Of a stretch of 64,000 bases of DNA, positions 12,131 through 23,674 are shown in pieces. The notes under the pieces are model-generated. The model made no database searches. It saw only the letters and a program-made list of their open reading frames with translations, and was not told where the DNA came from. This stretch comes from Anthopleura xanthogrammica (lineage: Eukaryota > Cnidaria > Anthozoa > Actiniaria > Actiniidae), in the NCBI GenBank assembly GCA_964019055.1, contig OZ025207.1, forward strand, positions 23,938,617-24,002,616, written 5' to 3'. How positions within the stretch are numbered: the first letter of the stretch is position 1; each line of letters opens with the position of its first letter. Both the position numbers and the translations under genes were made by a program.

Positions 12131-12858
12131 AAAGTGTCTTTCATGGCCAAGGGAATGGTCATGTGGTCTGAAATGGGACAACACTGAGCCAAGCTGAATG
12201 GGTCTATTGCTTATACAATACTCAAGGGAATGATCATGTGGTCTGAAATGGGACAACACTGAGCCAAGCTGAATGGGTCTATTGCTTATACAATACTCAA
12301 GGGAATGGTCATGTGGTCTGAAATGGGACAACACTGAGCCAACCTGAATGGGCTTATTGCTCATAAAATGCTCAAGGGAATGGTCATGTGGTCTGAAATG
12401 GGACAGCACTGAGCCAACCTGAATGGGTTATTGCTCATAAAATGCTCAAGGGAATGGTCATGTGGTCTGAAATGGGACAGCACTGAGCCAACCTGAATGG
12501 GCTTATTGCTCATAAAATGCTCAAGGGAATGGTCATGTGGTCTGAAATGGGACAACACTGAGCCAACCTGAATTGGTCTAATGCTCATAAAATGCTCAAG
12601 GGAATAGTCATGTAGTCTGAAATGGGACAGCACGTGCACTGAGCCAAGCTGAATGGGCATATTGCTCATAAAATGCTCAAGGGAATAGTCATGTAGTCTG
12701 AAATGGGACAGCACTGAGCCAAGCTGAATGGGCTTATTGCTCATAAAATGCCCAAGGGAAGGGTCATGTAGTCTAAATTGGGACAGCACTGAGCCAAGCT
12801 GAATGGGCTTATTGCTCATAAAATGCTCAAGGGAATGGGCATGTGGTCTGAAATGGGA
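12131..12858. repeat. 75-bp satellite derived from the end of family B
   Basis: About ten units of 74-75 bp with GGGAATGGTCATGTGGTCTG, AAATGGGACAGCACTGAGCC and AAGCTGAATGGGCTTATTGC. This parallels the right arm of family B (GGGAATGACACGTGGTCTGA, AATGGGAAAACATTACGCCC, AAGCTAAAAA). The unit is near a multiple of three, so the minus strand stays open over most of the array (12361-12867 and 12125-12409) with a 25-residue repeat. I regard those frames as by-products. Confidence 0.92.
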
Positions 12859-12869
12859 CTCTATCAAAA

Positions 12870-13445
12870 CGTATCAGATTCGACAACTGACTGATACCTG
12901 CGATAACGGCCGGGTTAATCGGTAGACAAACCTTCTTAAGGAGATTAGCCAAACGCAGCAAAGACATTGAACACCGATAGCCATTTATCTTTAAATGGAT
13001 CTCTTTTAAGGATAGACTTAGGGACAGGAAGACGGGTTTACTGAATTGAACAAAAGACTACCAGCCGGATCTAATAGAATCCTAGGATAAGATGTGTTCA
13101 CTGTCCAAGAAACTACACAGCGTTGGCCGTATCAGTTACTTAAAGCTTTCAATAAAAGAAGTTGCATCGCCAAGTCTTTCGCGTTTTAACTTTCATAAAA
13201 CTAATTTCAAAGAAGTTGATACTATTTCCCCAGTACGAGTTAGTCGGTCGTCATTGAAGTGTAGTGACGCCTAGCAATCAAGATCTTAAAAAGGAGACGA
13301 AAGCCATAAGTGAATGGTAATGTCGAGGAGCGAGGTAAGATCTCAAAATTAGGGCTTCAATAACACATAAAGCGATGACTAGTGTTTACTAGTTGGGACT
13401 GCGTTGCTGCTTAGTCACAACAAGTGAATAAGAACTCAAACACCG
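12870..13445. other. Spacer, nothing recognised
   Basis: Mixed-composition DNA with one 60-codon frame (13092-13274, plus) that has no family features. Confidence 0.35.
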
Positions 13446-13991
13446 TGTTAAAATAATAATTTATTCTTATATATAGCACTAAAACTATCATAGAATATTC
13501 TAAAGCGCTTTACAAATAGCACAAAAGGAAAATCCTAAAATGTAAAAATTACAATTGACAAAATCTTTATACAGAAACTTATGGAAACTGTATGCAAAAC
13601 TATTTACAATATCGATATCATAATATCTATATCAACATCATATATACAAAAGGACAAATTAATATATCAAAGAAAAAGATAAGAATCTAGTAAAATGCCT
13701 TCTTAAAAAGAAACGTTTTCAACTGTTGCTTAAAACTGTCCAGACTAGAGCAGCAGCGCATTCTAGCAGGTAACTAGTGTTCCATAAGCTAGGTGCTGCA
13801 TGCGCAAAGGCTCGTGCACCAAATGTCTTACACTTAACTCTCGGAATAGTTAAAACATTAGTATTCTCTGATCTAAGGCTAAAATGATGTAAATGTACTG
13901 ACGTTTTGAACCTTAGGAGAAAAAGAGAAATTACGACAAATAAGAGAAGATCAATAACAGGTTGAAAAGGAAAAGAGAAAATATTTACCAT
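13446..13991 (-). mobile_element. 3' end of a decayed LINE (CR1/L2-type) with ORF end and 3' UTR
   Basis: On the minus strand, translation gives VKCKTFGARAFAHAAPSLWN, the usual last motif of LINE reverse-transcriptase ORFs. After a frameshift it continues as LDSFKQQLKTFLFKKAFY and a stop at about 13689. The following 3' UTR ends with TAAAGCGCTTTAGAATATTC, then GCTATATATAAG and an ATT-rich tail at 13450-13460, the typical tail of such elements. The frameshift and missing upstream ORF mark it as dead. Confidence 0.85.
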
Positions 13992-14500
13992 ACTTTATCA
14001 AGATTTAATTGTTGAGGAGCGAGATAAGATAGGATAACTAATTTTGGCGTCCAAAACATCATTTACAAATTGTAGCTCTTGAAGGTCATCACTGATGAAT
14101 TCAGTCGTAGCCTTCATTTGGACCCTATCTAGCACCAACCACTATCTTGCACACCACCATTTGCTGATTGACTAACTTCCGTAAATAAATGCCTAACTAT
14201 TTGCCGGAGTCCAAAGTTCTGGCATCCACTGAGCTATTTTGATTAAAAAGTACTTAGCAGTCGCCTGGCTAATTTTAAACTCACGACCGTCAGTGCCTTC
14301 AGTTTACGATAGATTTATGGTGCACCAAGTGAAGAGCAATTATACCTATATCAGTGATGAGTCGCGGTAACAGGGCAGCGTGCCCTTGACTTAACATTTC
14401 ACTAAGTGTATACTTACTGGATTCGGGGTTTTTTCTGTAATGTTGTACTGAACTTGTTAATATATAACTGTCAAGCGTAGTAAGGATGTGGTATAAGAAA
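13992..14500. other. Spacer, no feature seen
   Basis: Unique-looking sequence with no ORF above 60 codons and no repeat I can recognise. Confidence 0.35.
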
Positions 14501-14502
14501 TA

Positions 14503-14700
14503 TATACCTTTTTAGCATCGGTGGTTTGTTGTCCCGTTTCAGACCACGTGTCATTCTCCAGAGAATAAGGTCCTTTGTATGAGTTGTATCCATATTCATG
14601 TGTCTTCTCATGCCCAACTGTTAAACAAAGAAATGATACGTTAGGGAATGACACGTGGTCTGAAATGGGAAAACATTACGCCCAAGCTAAAAAAGTCTAT
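14503..14700. mobile_element. Family B foldback element (well preserved)
   Basis: Near-complete copy. The left arm has TTTCAGACCACGTGTCATTC, the centre AGTTGTATCCATATTCATGT and GTCTTCTCATGCCCAACTGT, and the right arm GGGAATGACACGTGGTCTGA then AAACATTACGCCCAAGCTAA and AAAAGTCTA. The first bases of the left arm are diverged (GCATCGGTGG instead of GCTTGGGCGT). Confidence 0.88.
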
Positions 14701-15090
14701 TGGTAGCGATATAAGCGGAGTTCTAGTTCTCTTTGCGTACTCTAGATGATCAAGGGTCTGAGGCAGATAAGGGAGGACCCACATACGTCGTTCAGATTTT
14801 CACATCAAAAAGATACCCGCTTAAATTGTCTCATTGATGGGACTGTAATTAGTCCCAGAATTCTTTGGTCGCATGTTACTATTTATCCTCATTAACTCCA
14901 ATTACAAACAGGTTTCAATTTTGCATAAAATAACCCCCGACGTTTAACTAGGTTTTCATCTTCTTGGTCTAAATCTTTATAAACCTTCAATTTTATCGAA
15001 CCTTGAAACGAATGAATCGAACTCTTGGCTAGCTGGTGCAAGTAAGTCAAGGCACGGCTAACTCATAGCTAGAGATTGTAAATTAGCTGA

Positions 15091-15225
15091 AGACCCGTTG
15101 CAACACGTCAAAATGCCGCATAATTTGGAGGAAAAAACAATAGGTTTCAAATTCTCAGGAGATTGAAATTATTTTGTTTTGCCCTCCAAATTGAGCTGCT
15201 TTGACGTCACGTGAAAGGGGTATAT
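15091..15225. mobile_element. Family A foldback element
   Basis: Diverged ends (AGACCCGTTGCAACACGT / GTGAAAGGGGTATA) but a well-kept core: AACAATAGGTTTCAAATTCT, CAGGAGATTGAAATTATTTT and CCTCCAAATTGAGCTGCTTT. Confidence 0.87.
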
Positions 15226-15227
15226 CG

Positions 15228-15400
15228 CATGTTAGGTTTTACTGAGAAAGGAAAACCAGAGAACTCGGAGAAAACCCTCGAATCAATTAAAAAAGCTAAC
15301 ACATTCTGCTCACGTGTTTCTTGCTGAATCCATGCAAGAAGCGAATCCGAGAACCTATAGAGGTGAGAGGCGAGTGCGCGCCTTGTATAATCATTGATAT
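15228..15400 (-). mobile_element. tRNA-derived SINE copy, minus strand
   Basis: Inverse of the shared SINE body (AAAACCAGAGAACTCGGAGA then AAACCCTCGAATCAA). It is followed by an eroded tRNA-like head whose A-box inverse lies near GAGGTGAGAGGCGAGTGCGC (15359-15378). It directly abuts the family A element. Confidence 0.65.
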
Positions 15401-15771
15401 ATTTCCTGAATTGCCATTCTCTAATCACAAGACGGACGCCCAAAGCCCTGTAATGATTATAAAGCACAGTTAACGAATTCTTATCTGTATGAATCGTGTG
15501 ATAGGCCATGCAGTGACAAGATATGAGTCGTTCAAGGATTAGCAAATGTTCTGATTTGAATTATGTATATACTGAGTGAGTGCGGGCTGTTTATCTTGTG
15601 CCTGCTGTCGCTAACGAGTTGATAGGGAATCGATATAATGAAGGATGTCTCGTTACTGACCACAACCCTTGTGATTTATTGCGATAAAAGGTAACTGACT
15701 GACCACCCGATAAGACATTAGACGGCTATTGACTGCTAATTACTGTAGTGGGTCAGTTGTGATTGGTCAAC

Positions 15772-15912
15772 TAGACCCCTTGCAGTACGTCGGAATGCAG
15801 CTCAATATGGAGGACAAAACAATAGGTTTCCGATTCTTAGGAGATTGAAATTATTCCTGTTTTGTCCTCCAAATTGAGTCGCTGCTTTGACGTCAAGTAA
15901 AAGGGGTCTATA
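15772..15912. mobile_element. Family A foldback element
   Basis: Starts TAGACCCCTTGCAGTACGTC and ends AAAAGGGGTCTA, with the core AGGACAAAACAATAGGTTTC and TTTGTCCTCCAAATTGAG. A TCGC insertion sits in the right arm. Confidence 0.9.
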
Positions 15913-16069
15913 TTCGTTGGTTCGAGCCCAATTTACGGGGAGTCTTTGAAATTCAGACAGAAAGGAAGCGAAGGATTAATGATTATCGAGTAACATCATG
16001 CATTTTGATACCGGAATTTTTTGGAAGAAAAATAAATAAGGAGTAATAATTCAAATTTTATGGATACCA

Positions 16070-16414
16070 TGAAACAATTCCTCTGGGCTGATCAACGTCA
16101 GGGCATGGCTAACTCACAGATCAAACTTTGAAACAACCTCTGGGCTGATCTAAGTCAGGGCATGGCTAACTCACAGATCAAACTTTGAAACAACCTCTGG
16201 GCTGATCTAAGTCAGGGCATGGCTAACTCACAGATTGAACCCTGAAACAACCTCTGGGCTGATCTAAGTCAGGGCATGGCTAACTCATAGATCAAACCCT
16301 GAAACAACCTCTGGGCTGATCAAAGTCAGGGCACGGCTAACTCACAGATCAAACTTTGAAACAACCTCTGGGCTGATCTAAGACGTCAGGGCATGACTAA
16401 CTCACAGATTGAAT
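16070..16414. repeat. 57-bp tandem repeat, six units, joined to a SINE
   Basis: Period 57 bp (CTCTGGGCTGATCTAAGTCA / GGGCATGGCTAACTCACAGA / TCAAACTTTGAAACAACCT). The right end runs without a break into a minus-strand SINE body at 16415, so the repeats occupy the SINE's 3' tail. Confidence 0.92.
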
Positions 16415-16610
16415 TGGAGTTTAGCATGTTATGGTTTGCGCGGATGGAGGAAAACTAGAGAACCCCGAGAAAACTCTTGAATCAAGTGAGAGACCTAACA
16501 ATTTCTATCCACATGAGATTCCGGGTCCAGGAATCGGACACGAGACCCCTGAGGTGACAGGACGAGTGCGCAAGCGCTACACCTCCCTTGAATCCCAATA
16601 CAATAATACT
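16415..16610 (-). mobile_element. tRNA-derived SINE body, minus strand
   Basis: Reading on the minus strand: eroded tRNA-like head (CACTCGTCCTGTCACCTC region, 16550-16566), then GGGTTTTCTCCGG-type body (inverse AAAACTAGAGAACCCCGAG at 16452-16470), then the 57-bp repeats as tail. Confidence 0.7.
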
Positions 16611-16984
16611 GAGATAGCTCTTCATGTAAACATAAATAATAAATGATTTTAATGGCATCTCGAAGAATCGCGTTTCCATGTGGACTTTACCTTATCGTAT
16701 CTATACATAAATAAATGAAATCTCCTGATTGACGTTTGACCAAAGCTTACGTTTAGTAAATCCGAATACATGATCATTGTCTCAGCGGTGGACAATAATC
16801 GTCCCGAATATGACCGCAATACCTACCCTTGTCTGGCCAAGCGTCAGGGACGTCTTCATCAATCAGTACTGGTTTGGCATGGGTTTATTAGTTTTTAAGT
16901 CTTTAAGATTTTCTTTATTCATTATCGAATAAGCTGAATAAATGAATAAATTGAATTTATGATGAATTTAGACCCATGATTTCA

Positions 16985-17115
16985 GAGTTTTTCTCACGCC
17001 AAGTTTTTCCGGTTTTCCTCCATCCGCAAAACCTATCACGCTAAATCAATTCGAACTGTGAGTCGATCAGCCATGCCCTCACTTTGATCAGCCTAGAGGT
17101 TGTTTCGTTGGTAGC
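16985..17115 (+). mobile_element. SINE body with a single 57-bp tail unit
   Basis: TTTTTCCGGTTTTCCTCCAT CCGCAAAACC type body, then AATTCGAACTGTGAGTCGAT and one copy of the 57-bp unit in the body's sense orientation (CAGCCATGCCCTCACTTTGA, GCCTAGAGGTTGTTTCG). This single-unit copy shows the unit belongs to the SINE. Confidence 0.75.
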
Positions 17116-17602
17116 GATACCATTCATATATTCGTTTGTTTTAACATTTTCAATGGTATTTCCTATGTATTCCATCCCCTTTACACGCACAACAGGCCGG
17201 GACTACGGAAAAGGAGTGGCTTAATGCTTATATGTATATCCACTTAGATTTTCAAGAATTTCCGCGGTCGTCCTTGAATATGCTCTCTGTTATTACACAA
17301 TCAATACAAAAATGACACACTTTTCAAAAGAACTTCAAACTTAATCCTAATGAAACTTTAAGTAATCCTAAAGTTAAAAGAACGAATTGGTTTGTGATTG
17401 AAACCTTTTCTGATCAGCTTATCTTTTTCGTGATGCATTTGAAAAGTTCTGAAAATATGAACCATTTTGTACTGCATACATTGAACTGCTGGAAATGGCG
17501 CTCAATGAATATAGTATATATTATATTATTTTGATATAAATGTATGATGGTATTTAACACTAAAATATCATCTTAATTTTTCTGAGCACCACTATATCGT
17601 AT

Positions 17603-17826
17603 ATTAGGGAGCTTTGAATTTGACTACGAGTATACGACTATACGAGATTTTTTCGCCAAAAATCTTCCACTTAAAACTTCTTGCCATCCTCTGTTTGGCA
17701 CAACACATCTCTTAAACAACAGTTGACTCAATGCAAGGACAACTACGAGACAACTAAAAGAAAAAAATCTCGTAGTCGTAGTCGTACTCGTACTCATGCA
17801 TAGTACAATCTAAAGCTCGCTATTAG
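17603..17826. mobile_element. Foldback element, about 220 bp
   Basis: Left arm ATTAGGGAGCTTTGAATTTG, then GACTATACGAGATTTTTT. The right arm is the inverse: AAAAAAATCTCGTAGTCGTA, then ACAATCTAAAGCTCGCTATT. Arms are about 55 bp and imperfect. Confidence 0.82.
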
Positions 17827-18197
17827 CATTAAGAAACTGACATGTCTTAATGGTACATACATAGACTTAATTACCGCCCAGGAATGACCATTAATGTACT
17901 AAACGTCTTACATTAGCCACACCGGCATATCATTTACAAAGTTATTAAAATAAATCTGATAAATTGACTCGTTCTTTGAATGGAATGTACACACGAGCTA
18001 GACGGCGTTCAGGTCTTGGCACCGGTGTTTTAGACCCTAGTCTTCACAAATCCTAACTGTTATTATACTGTGGTGTTTCTGAAAGATAACTGTCTGGCAC
18101 ACCCAGTAGTCAAGTGTTAGTTTTGATTTTTTACAGTCAGCCTAATTTCGATAAAATATAGTTATTTTTTTAATTCGCTAGGCGGTACACGTGCATG

Positions 18198-18445
18198 GGA
18201 AGCACGGGTGGCGTACCGGTGAGAGCACTCACCTCTCATCAATTCAACGTACCCGTGTTCGAGTCCCAACGGGCTCGGTGTTGTATGTACGGAGAAGAGT
18301 TTGTTGGACCTATTCTGTTCTTCGAGAGTTTTTTCTCTGGGTTTTACGGCTTTCTTACCTCCGCAAATTCCAAATTCTAATTCGATCTACAAGGGCCTTG
18401 ATGAAAATTACTCTCGGTAGCAATTCAATCGTGTAGTTTAGTTTG
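18198..18445 (+). mobile_element. tRNA-derived SINE with intact A and B boxes
   Basis: The head carries an A-box-like GTGGCGTACCGG and a B-box GTGTTCGAGTCCC, spaced as in a tRNA. The body follows (CGAGAGTTTTTTCTCTGGGT, CTTACCTCCGCAAATTCC), then a different tail (CTAATTCGATCTACAAGGGC). It is the best-preserved SINE head in the window. Confidence 0.8.
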
Positions 18446-18609
18446 GAAACAAAGGTTCTATGACACTGAATGATACGTTTGCCAACTGAATCGAAGATGG
18501 TACGTCTTCATCGTAGTCTATAGCTTACACAACATTTATTCATTTAAAAGGAAACATATTCTTTCATTTTTAATGGAAACTTGAGATATATTTTCGAGAA
18601 GAAAGCACG

Positions 18610-19390
18610 ACTTTTACCCGGGAGGGGGGGGGGGGGTATTATGGGGTGGTTCAGTGATGGGGATGATCCGCTATAGGATCCGAAGACCCTGACCCTAGCT
18701 AAGACAAGAATATTTCGAAAAAACATACTCTGTTCAAGACACAACAATGTAACTTATAACCCTATCTAAGACTCAACAGAAATTCTATAACCTGAATACG
18801 CCGGCACAGTTCACTGACGTTTTAGTATGAGTTATGTATATTTTAGACGTATAGTCTCTTTGTTTTTCTTAACTTAATATTTAAATAAGAATTTTATATA
18901 TATATATTTATTGTTATATTTTATAATTATTTAAAGTTTTTGTTATTTATTCAATCTTATATGTAAATTTTAACTTTAAATTTTATATGTAAACATCAGT
19001 GTAATTCAGCCTATATATAAACTATCCATCCATCCATCCATCCATCCATCCATCCATCCATCCATCCATCCATCCATCCATCCATCCATCCATCCATCCA
19101 TCCATCCATCCATCCATCCATCCATCCATCCATCTACAGTTGAAAGTTACGCATTTTGTTTCGAAAAAAAAGTTAAAATTGAATGCCCTATCTAAGACTT
19201 GAAAACACTAGTACCCCTAACACATCCAAGGATGATGACCCTATTCAAGAAAATACCATGTAAATCGTATACCCTGTCTAACACCAAAATCTCGAAAAAC
19301 CCTACCCTATCCAGTGGAACATCCCTGTATAGGCTATATATGGGAGTGTCCCCCCCCCCCCCCCCACCCCCGGTATTTTATTCAAACATT
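18610..19390. repeat. Low-complexity block with G-run and C-run ends and an ATCC microsatellite
   Basis: A G13 run near 18623 and a C17 run near 19351 bracket the block. Both flanks contain related phrases ('CCCTATCTAAGACT', 'CCCTATC'), hinting at one old element with inverted ends. Inside, 19024-19133 is a pure ATCC microsatellite (about 27 units), opposite in orientation to the two GGAT giants downstream. Confidence 0.55.
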
Positions 19391-22300
19391 AACAGATTTT
19401 AACCTCAGGAAGTATATCTTCCATTTTTGAATCTGTGCATTATATTCCCCCCACCCCTCTCCCCACTGTCTACTCAAAGCACTCACATCTCAAGTGCCTA
19501 GGTCTCGAAACCTCTTTAATTCTAGTGTACTCAGCATTAGGGTCAGCTGATTAAAACGTAGAATATGAACTGCTTAGAACACAAGACTGATGGACGCCGC
19601 GATGAGTCCCACCTATTGTAGCTTCCTCGCGTGCCTAGGATGGCGGGGTGTTGGTTTGTTTGGCATGGCATAAGCTCTGGGATTCTATTTTCTGGGATGG
19701 TAAGCTGTGCCCTTGCTTTCTTAAAGTATTGTTTTGAACATCAATGGGTTTTTAGTCTTACGGTTAGGATCGATGCGGTTAGGGATATTACTATTCACAA
19801 TCGCACCTGTTTCAAACACAACCTTGCTAAGTGAAAATCTCTTGAGTACTATATGCAGAAAAAAGTTTATTTTTCTATAGAAAAGCTATTAAAGAATAGG
19901 CAAAGAAGAGAAAAACCAAGGCACATTGATTTTCTTTTCATATGTAAACTTGATTTGAAATTTTAAGTTTTTTGTCTTGTATCAAAAAGGGATCTTTTCC
20001 TAGACTACATATACAAGTCATCTTCGATTGCTATTCTTTTTTCAACTGAATACACACCTTTACTTCGATGCCACGCGCCATCATAATTAAATCTTTCTTC
20101 AAAAGAAGCTAAAATTGGATTTTGAATCTTTGACTCTATGGGGTGAAAAACATGTCTTTGTTCTTTCTTCTTTATTGAATAACAAGGACAAAAGCCAAAG
20201 AATTCTTTGTGAAAATGTTCAATAAAGGTGTAATGGAATTTAGCTATTCATTTGTCAAAAGTGCCTTAAGAAAGAAGAATAAATATTACTAGTTCTAAAA
20301 CATTTAGAATACATTTTCATCCGAAATTTTTGATATGGAATCGAATTGGAATAACTGAATATTTGTCTTGAAGTTGAAGTTGTCTTGAAATTATATTAAA
20401 AGTTAATTAATAGGAATATTTTTGTTCTTTGCGTTGGTGCGTTGAGGTAATCTGGTTCAAAGCTGGCGAGAGTGTGTATGCAGACAGGTGGATTACGAAA
20501 ACAAGTGATGGAGTGAAGAAAGATTTTCCCCGCTGTACTCTAAGTCTTATTTTTAAATCAAATTTGCCGTTACATCACATTCTGCTAGACTATAAGAAGT
20601 GTAGAAAGAAAGTATTTTCTTTTAACTCGAATTTAAGCAAGAAAAAATGCTTTGAGACACAGGTTAAACATTTCTTTCAATTCACTCTTTAGGACAAAAG
20701 TTTTCGGGATAAAATTCACCATTTTAGTCTTCAAATGTCATTTGACCTGTTGAATTTTGCATGCTTTTTTCGGCGGCTCACTCGAGTCATAACCAACCCA
20801 AAAGCATGAAAAGTTAGTCTTTATATTCTTATTTTTATTTTTTACGAATAAATTAGTAAATCCATAGAAAAACGAAAATCAATTTTCTGTTCTCAAGGAA
20901 GATTACCCCATTTGAATGACTTAGTCTAATGCTTCGCGAGGCATAACAACTCGAACAATGTCTCGTTATTAAAATTGATTAATTTTTCCTGTGGCTTCGG
21001 AGATTCTACATAAAAAATATATAAAAAATTATAATTATAATAAAATTAACAGTGTAGATACGCTAGTCAGACAATCAAGGCCAAGGACACGAACGACCAA
21101 ACACGGGCTCAGCAAGGCACTGATTGCAACCGAGAGTCATAGAGTCAAGTTACCTTGACCACTTCACGATAACCACACATCAGTTTTGAAAGCTTTTTAG
21201 AACTCATCTACTGATAAATCTAAAAGCATAAGACTATACCTAATGATGCATCCGTTTTTGGTCGTTTTGGTATTAGGAAGATTGGCTGAATTATTTCAGT
21301 CTAGTTGCATTAGCATTAAATAGGCTTTCTGCGACGTTTAATGGGAAAAAAGTTGGTCACATTAACGGACAAAACACTACATGATTGAGTCGTATTATTA
21401 TGAGAGCATGAGTGAGATGGTAATCAATAACGGAAGAAAGTGGCCTCACTTTTAAATAAAGTTCTTTTATAACATACTTTGTCTTGAAGGATTCTTGTCG
21501 TCTTTCATTGAGGACACAAGACAAAAGCTTTTGTGCGAACGGTCGCGTGGCGTAGAACAATACTTTGTATAAACACTTTTGATATACTTTTTATTGCTTC
21601 TTCCGATTCAACCTTTTTTTAAAGCTGCCAAGAAAGTACACAAAAGAAATCAGTCTCGCCCCATCTTTAAAAAATGTAATATTTTATTTTTTGGATAAAG
21701 TTTCTTCAAATTTCACGAACTTGAAATATTTGTTTTGAAGTCCTGACGTGATTTTCAATGTTCATCAAGCTTTCTTTCAAAGCTCCCTGGCAGTGTTGGT
21801 TTTGACCGGCAGGGCACGTGGACAGTGCCCGTCCTTTCAACTGACAAACCGTTCTAATTAGCATTGTTTTCTTGTAAAGTTCCCGCTTAGTTCACAGTTG
21901 CCCGTCCTGAAACTCCTAAGGCACGTGTGTATGCTAAATATTTAATGAAATTTCTGAAACAGACTGATACCTTGGGTTTAAGACGAAGAACAAGACTACG
22001 CTGGTTTGAGTCAATTATTCAGTTATTCATTTTCATCTGGCTTGGGACGCTAATGACAAATAATAAAGCATCGTGTAGATAGATTGACGTGTCCTTGTGC
22101 TGTGTTTGAACACAGAAAAGAGAGTTCTACAAAAAACGGATACACTCTAGAACAGTATTGAGCAAAACGATTATTTTGACAGGGGTATGTTATTGATCTA
22201 TTGTCTTCGAATTCTCTAAATACGTTTTAATTGGTAGAAACAAAATAATAAGACAAATATAATCAGAACATCTAATTACTCAAACTATATGAAAGAAACG

Positions 22301-23500
22301 AGGAAAAATATCACCTGCGACCATCCCTTCTTCCCTTCTTCCCGACATAACTGACTTTCCAAAAGAAGAAAAAAGAATGAGAAAATATGATAATTTTTCG
22401 AAGGCCGTTAAACTTGTAATTTTCATTGATAGACTCCGAACTTTGTTTTAAATTGCTAGACAGTAGAAATCTAGAGTTTTTTGGTACAAAAATAAGTATT
22501 TTTTTCTAAGAATTCAATGTGCTAAAATGGCGATATTAATTTGTTTTGCGACGTGTTTTAACCGAAATTAGTCGTTCTAAAAAGTAAATTAGCTAGTACA
22601 TCGTGCTAATATCAAGTATATTGCGCAGATATTATCTCTAATGTTGTATGAGATGTTTATTCCTCTTGAAAGGGTATTTCGATAAAGTTAGCATTTCAGA
22701 ATAAGGAACACGCCTTTTGAAGAGAAAACTGGAGTTTTTGAGTAGACCGAAAGACGTAACAAAAACCTTAGATGGTTTGTCTGCAATATCAAAACAGACG
22801 ATGCTTTTCAATGAGATGAAAGACTTCATTCAACTAAATATCGTCCCAGATGCGTCAATTACGAGAAGCAAAAGAAGAGAGTTCTCGGTTTTATTTCCTT
22901 CGTATTTGAAGAGTTATATCAACATGCTCAATCAACTGTCATCTCAGAGAAAATTACGAGACTTGGAAATTGTCCTGACGTTGGGTAGCACATTCCTCAA
23001 TGCACATTTCCTTTCAGCTCGTGACAATTCATTGTAGTTTGGACCAATCAGAGTCGGGGATCTCAACTGTCGGGGAAAACGGTGCTCAAAATGACCGGAA
23101 TAATTCATGTGGCGACGTAAGATAGCTCCAACAATCTCGTAAAGGCTGGGGAAAAAATAGAAATTAATTATTACGTTCAATTTTGTTCTGTTTTTGATGC
23201 TATTCGTATTTTGCTTGCGTTTTCTAGATATCACTAGGGAAACCGTATGGCAAGTTGGCTGTTTTAAGGTAAAAACGCTGAAAAAAAGTTGTTTTTCATC
23301 AATGAGGTCTCAGACCTGCCCAGCAGTTTGAAAATCCGGTGATAATTGCCTTAAAACCCCAGTGCGAGGGTCTGCGCCGAGTATTTATGAGAAATAATGG
23401 CAAATGTGTAACATTGTGTAACAAATTGGTTCAACTGTTTCTTTTCAGTTGAAAGAATGTTTTTGTCCGAGAGGAGACCAGCCGGCCTAGAATTGTGAGA
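19391..23500. other. AT-rich spacer before the first LamG gene, no gene supported
   Basis: No repeat or coding region I can support. The 106-codon frame at 22717-23037 (plus) looks somewhat protein-like but has no recognised family, promoter or splice context. Confidence 0.35.
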
Positions 23501-23674
23501 CACACACGAGGTATTGTGACGACAGTATGGGATCTTGAACAGTAGAAGTATAAGAGGGAAGTCTCTTGCAGAATGAGTTCGGAGTTGCAAGACGAATAGA
23601 GTGGGCAACTGACGAGAGTCTACGGAACCGAAGGCAAACATTATTTCTTAAAGCATTTTGCAAGGGCGCTTAGC

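Noticed and set aside
12125..12867. Minus-strand frames with a 25-residue repeat (SHFRPHDHSLEHFMSNKPIQ)
   Set aside because: The repeat unit is about 75 bp and derives from a foldback-element end; openness follows from period and composition, with no start context or domain.
16070..16414. CRISPR-like array
   Set aside because: Units are contiguous 57-bp tandem repeats without unique spacers, in an animal genome.
22717..23037. 106-codon plus-strand frame as a gene
   Set aside because: Plausible composition but no family, no splice or promoter evidence; left as a curiosity.
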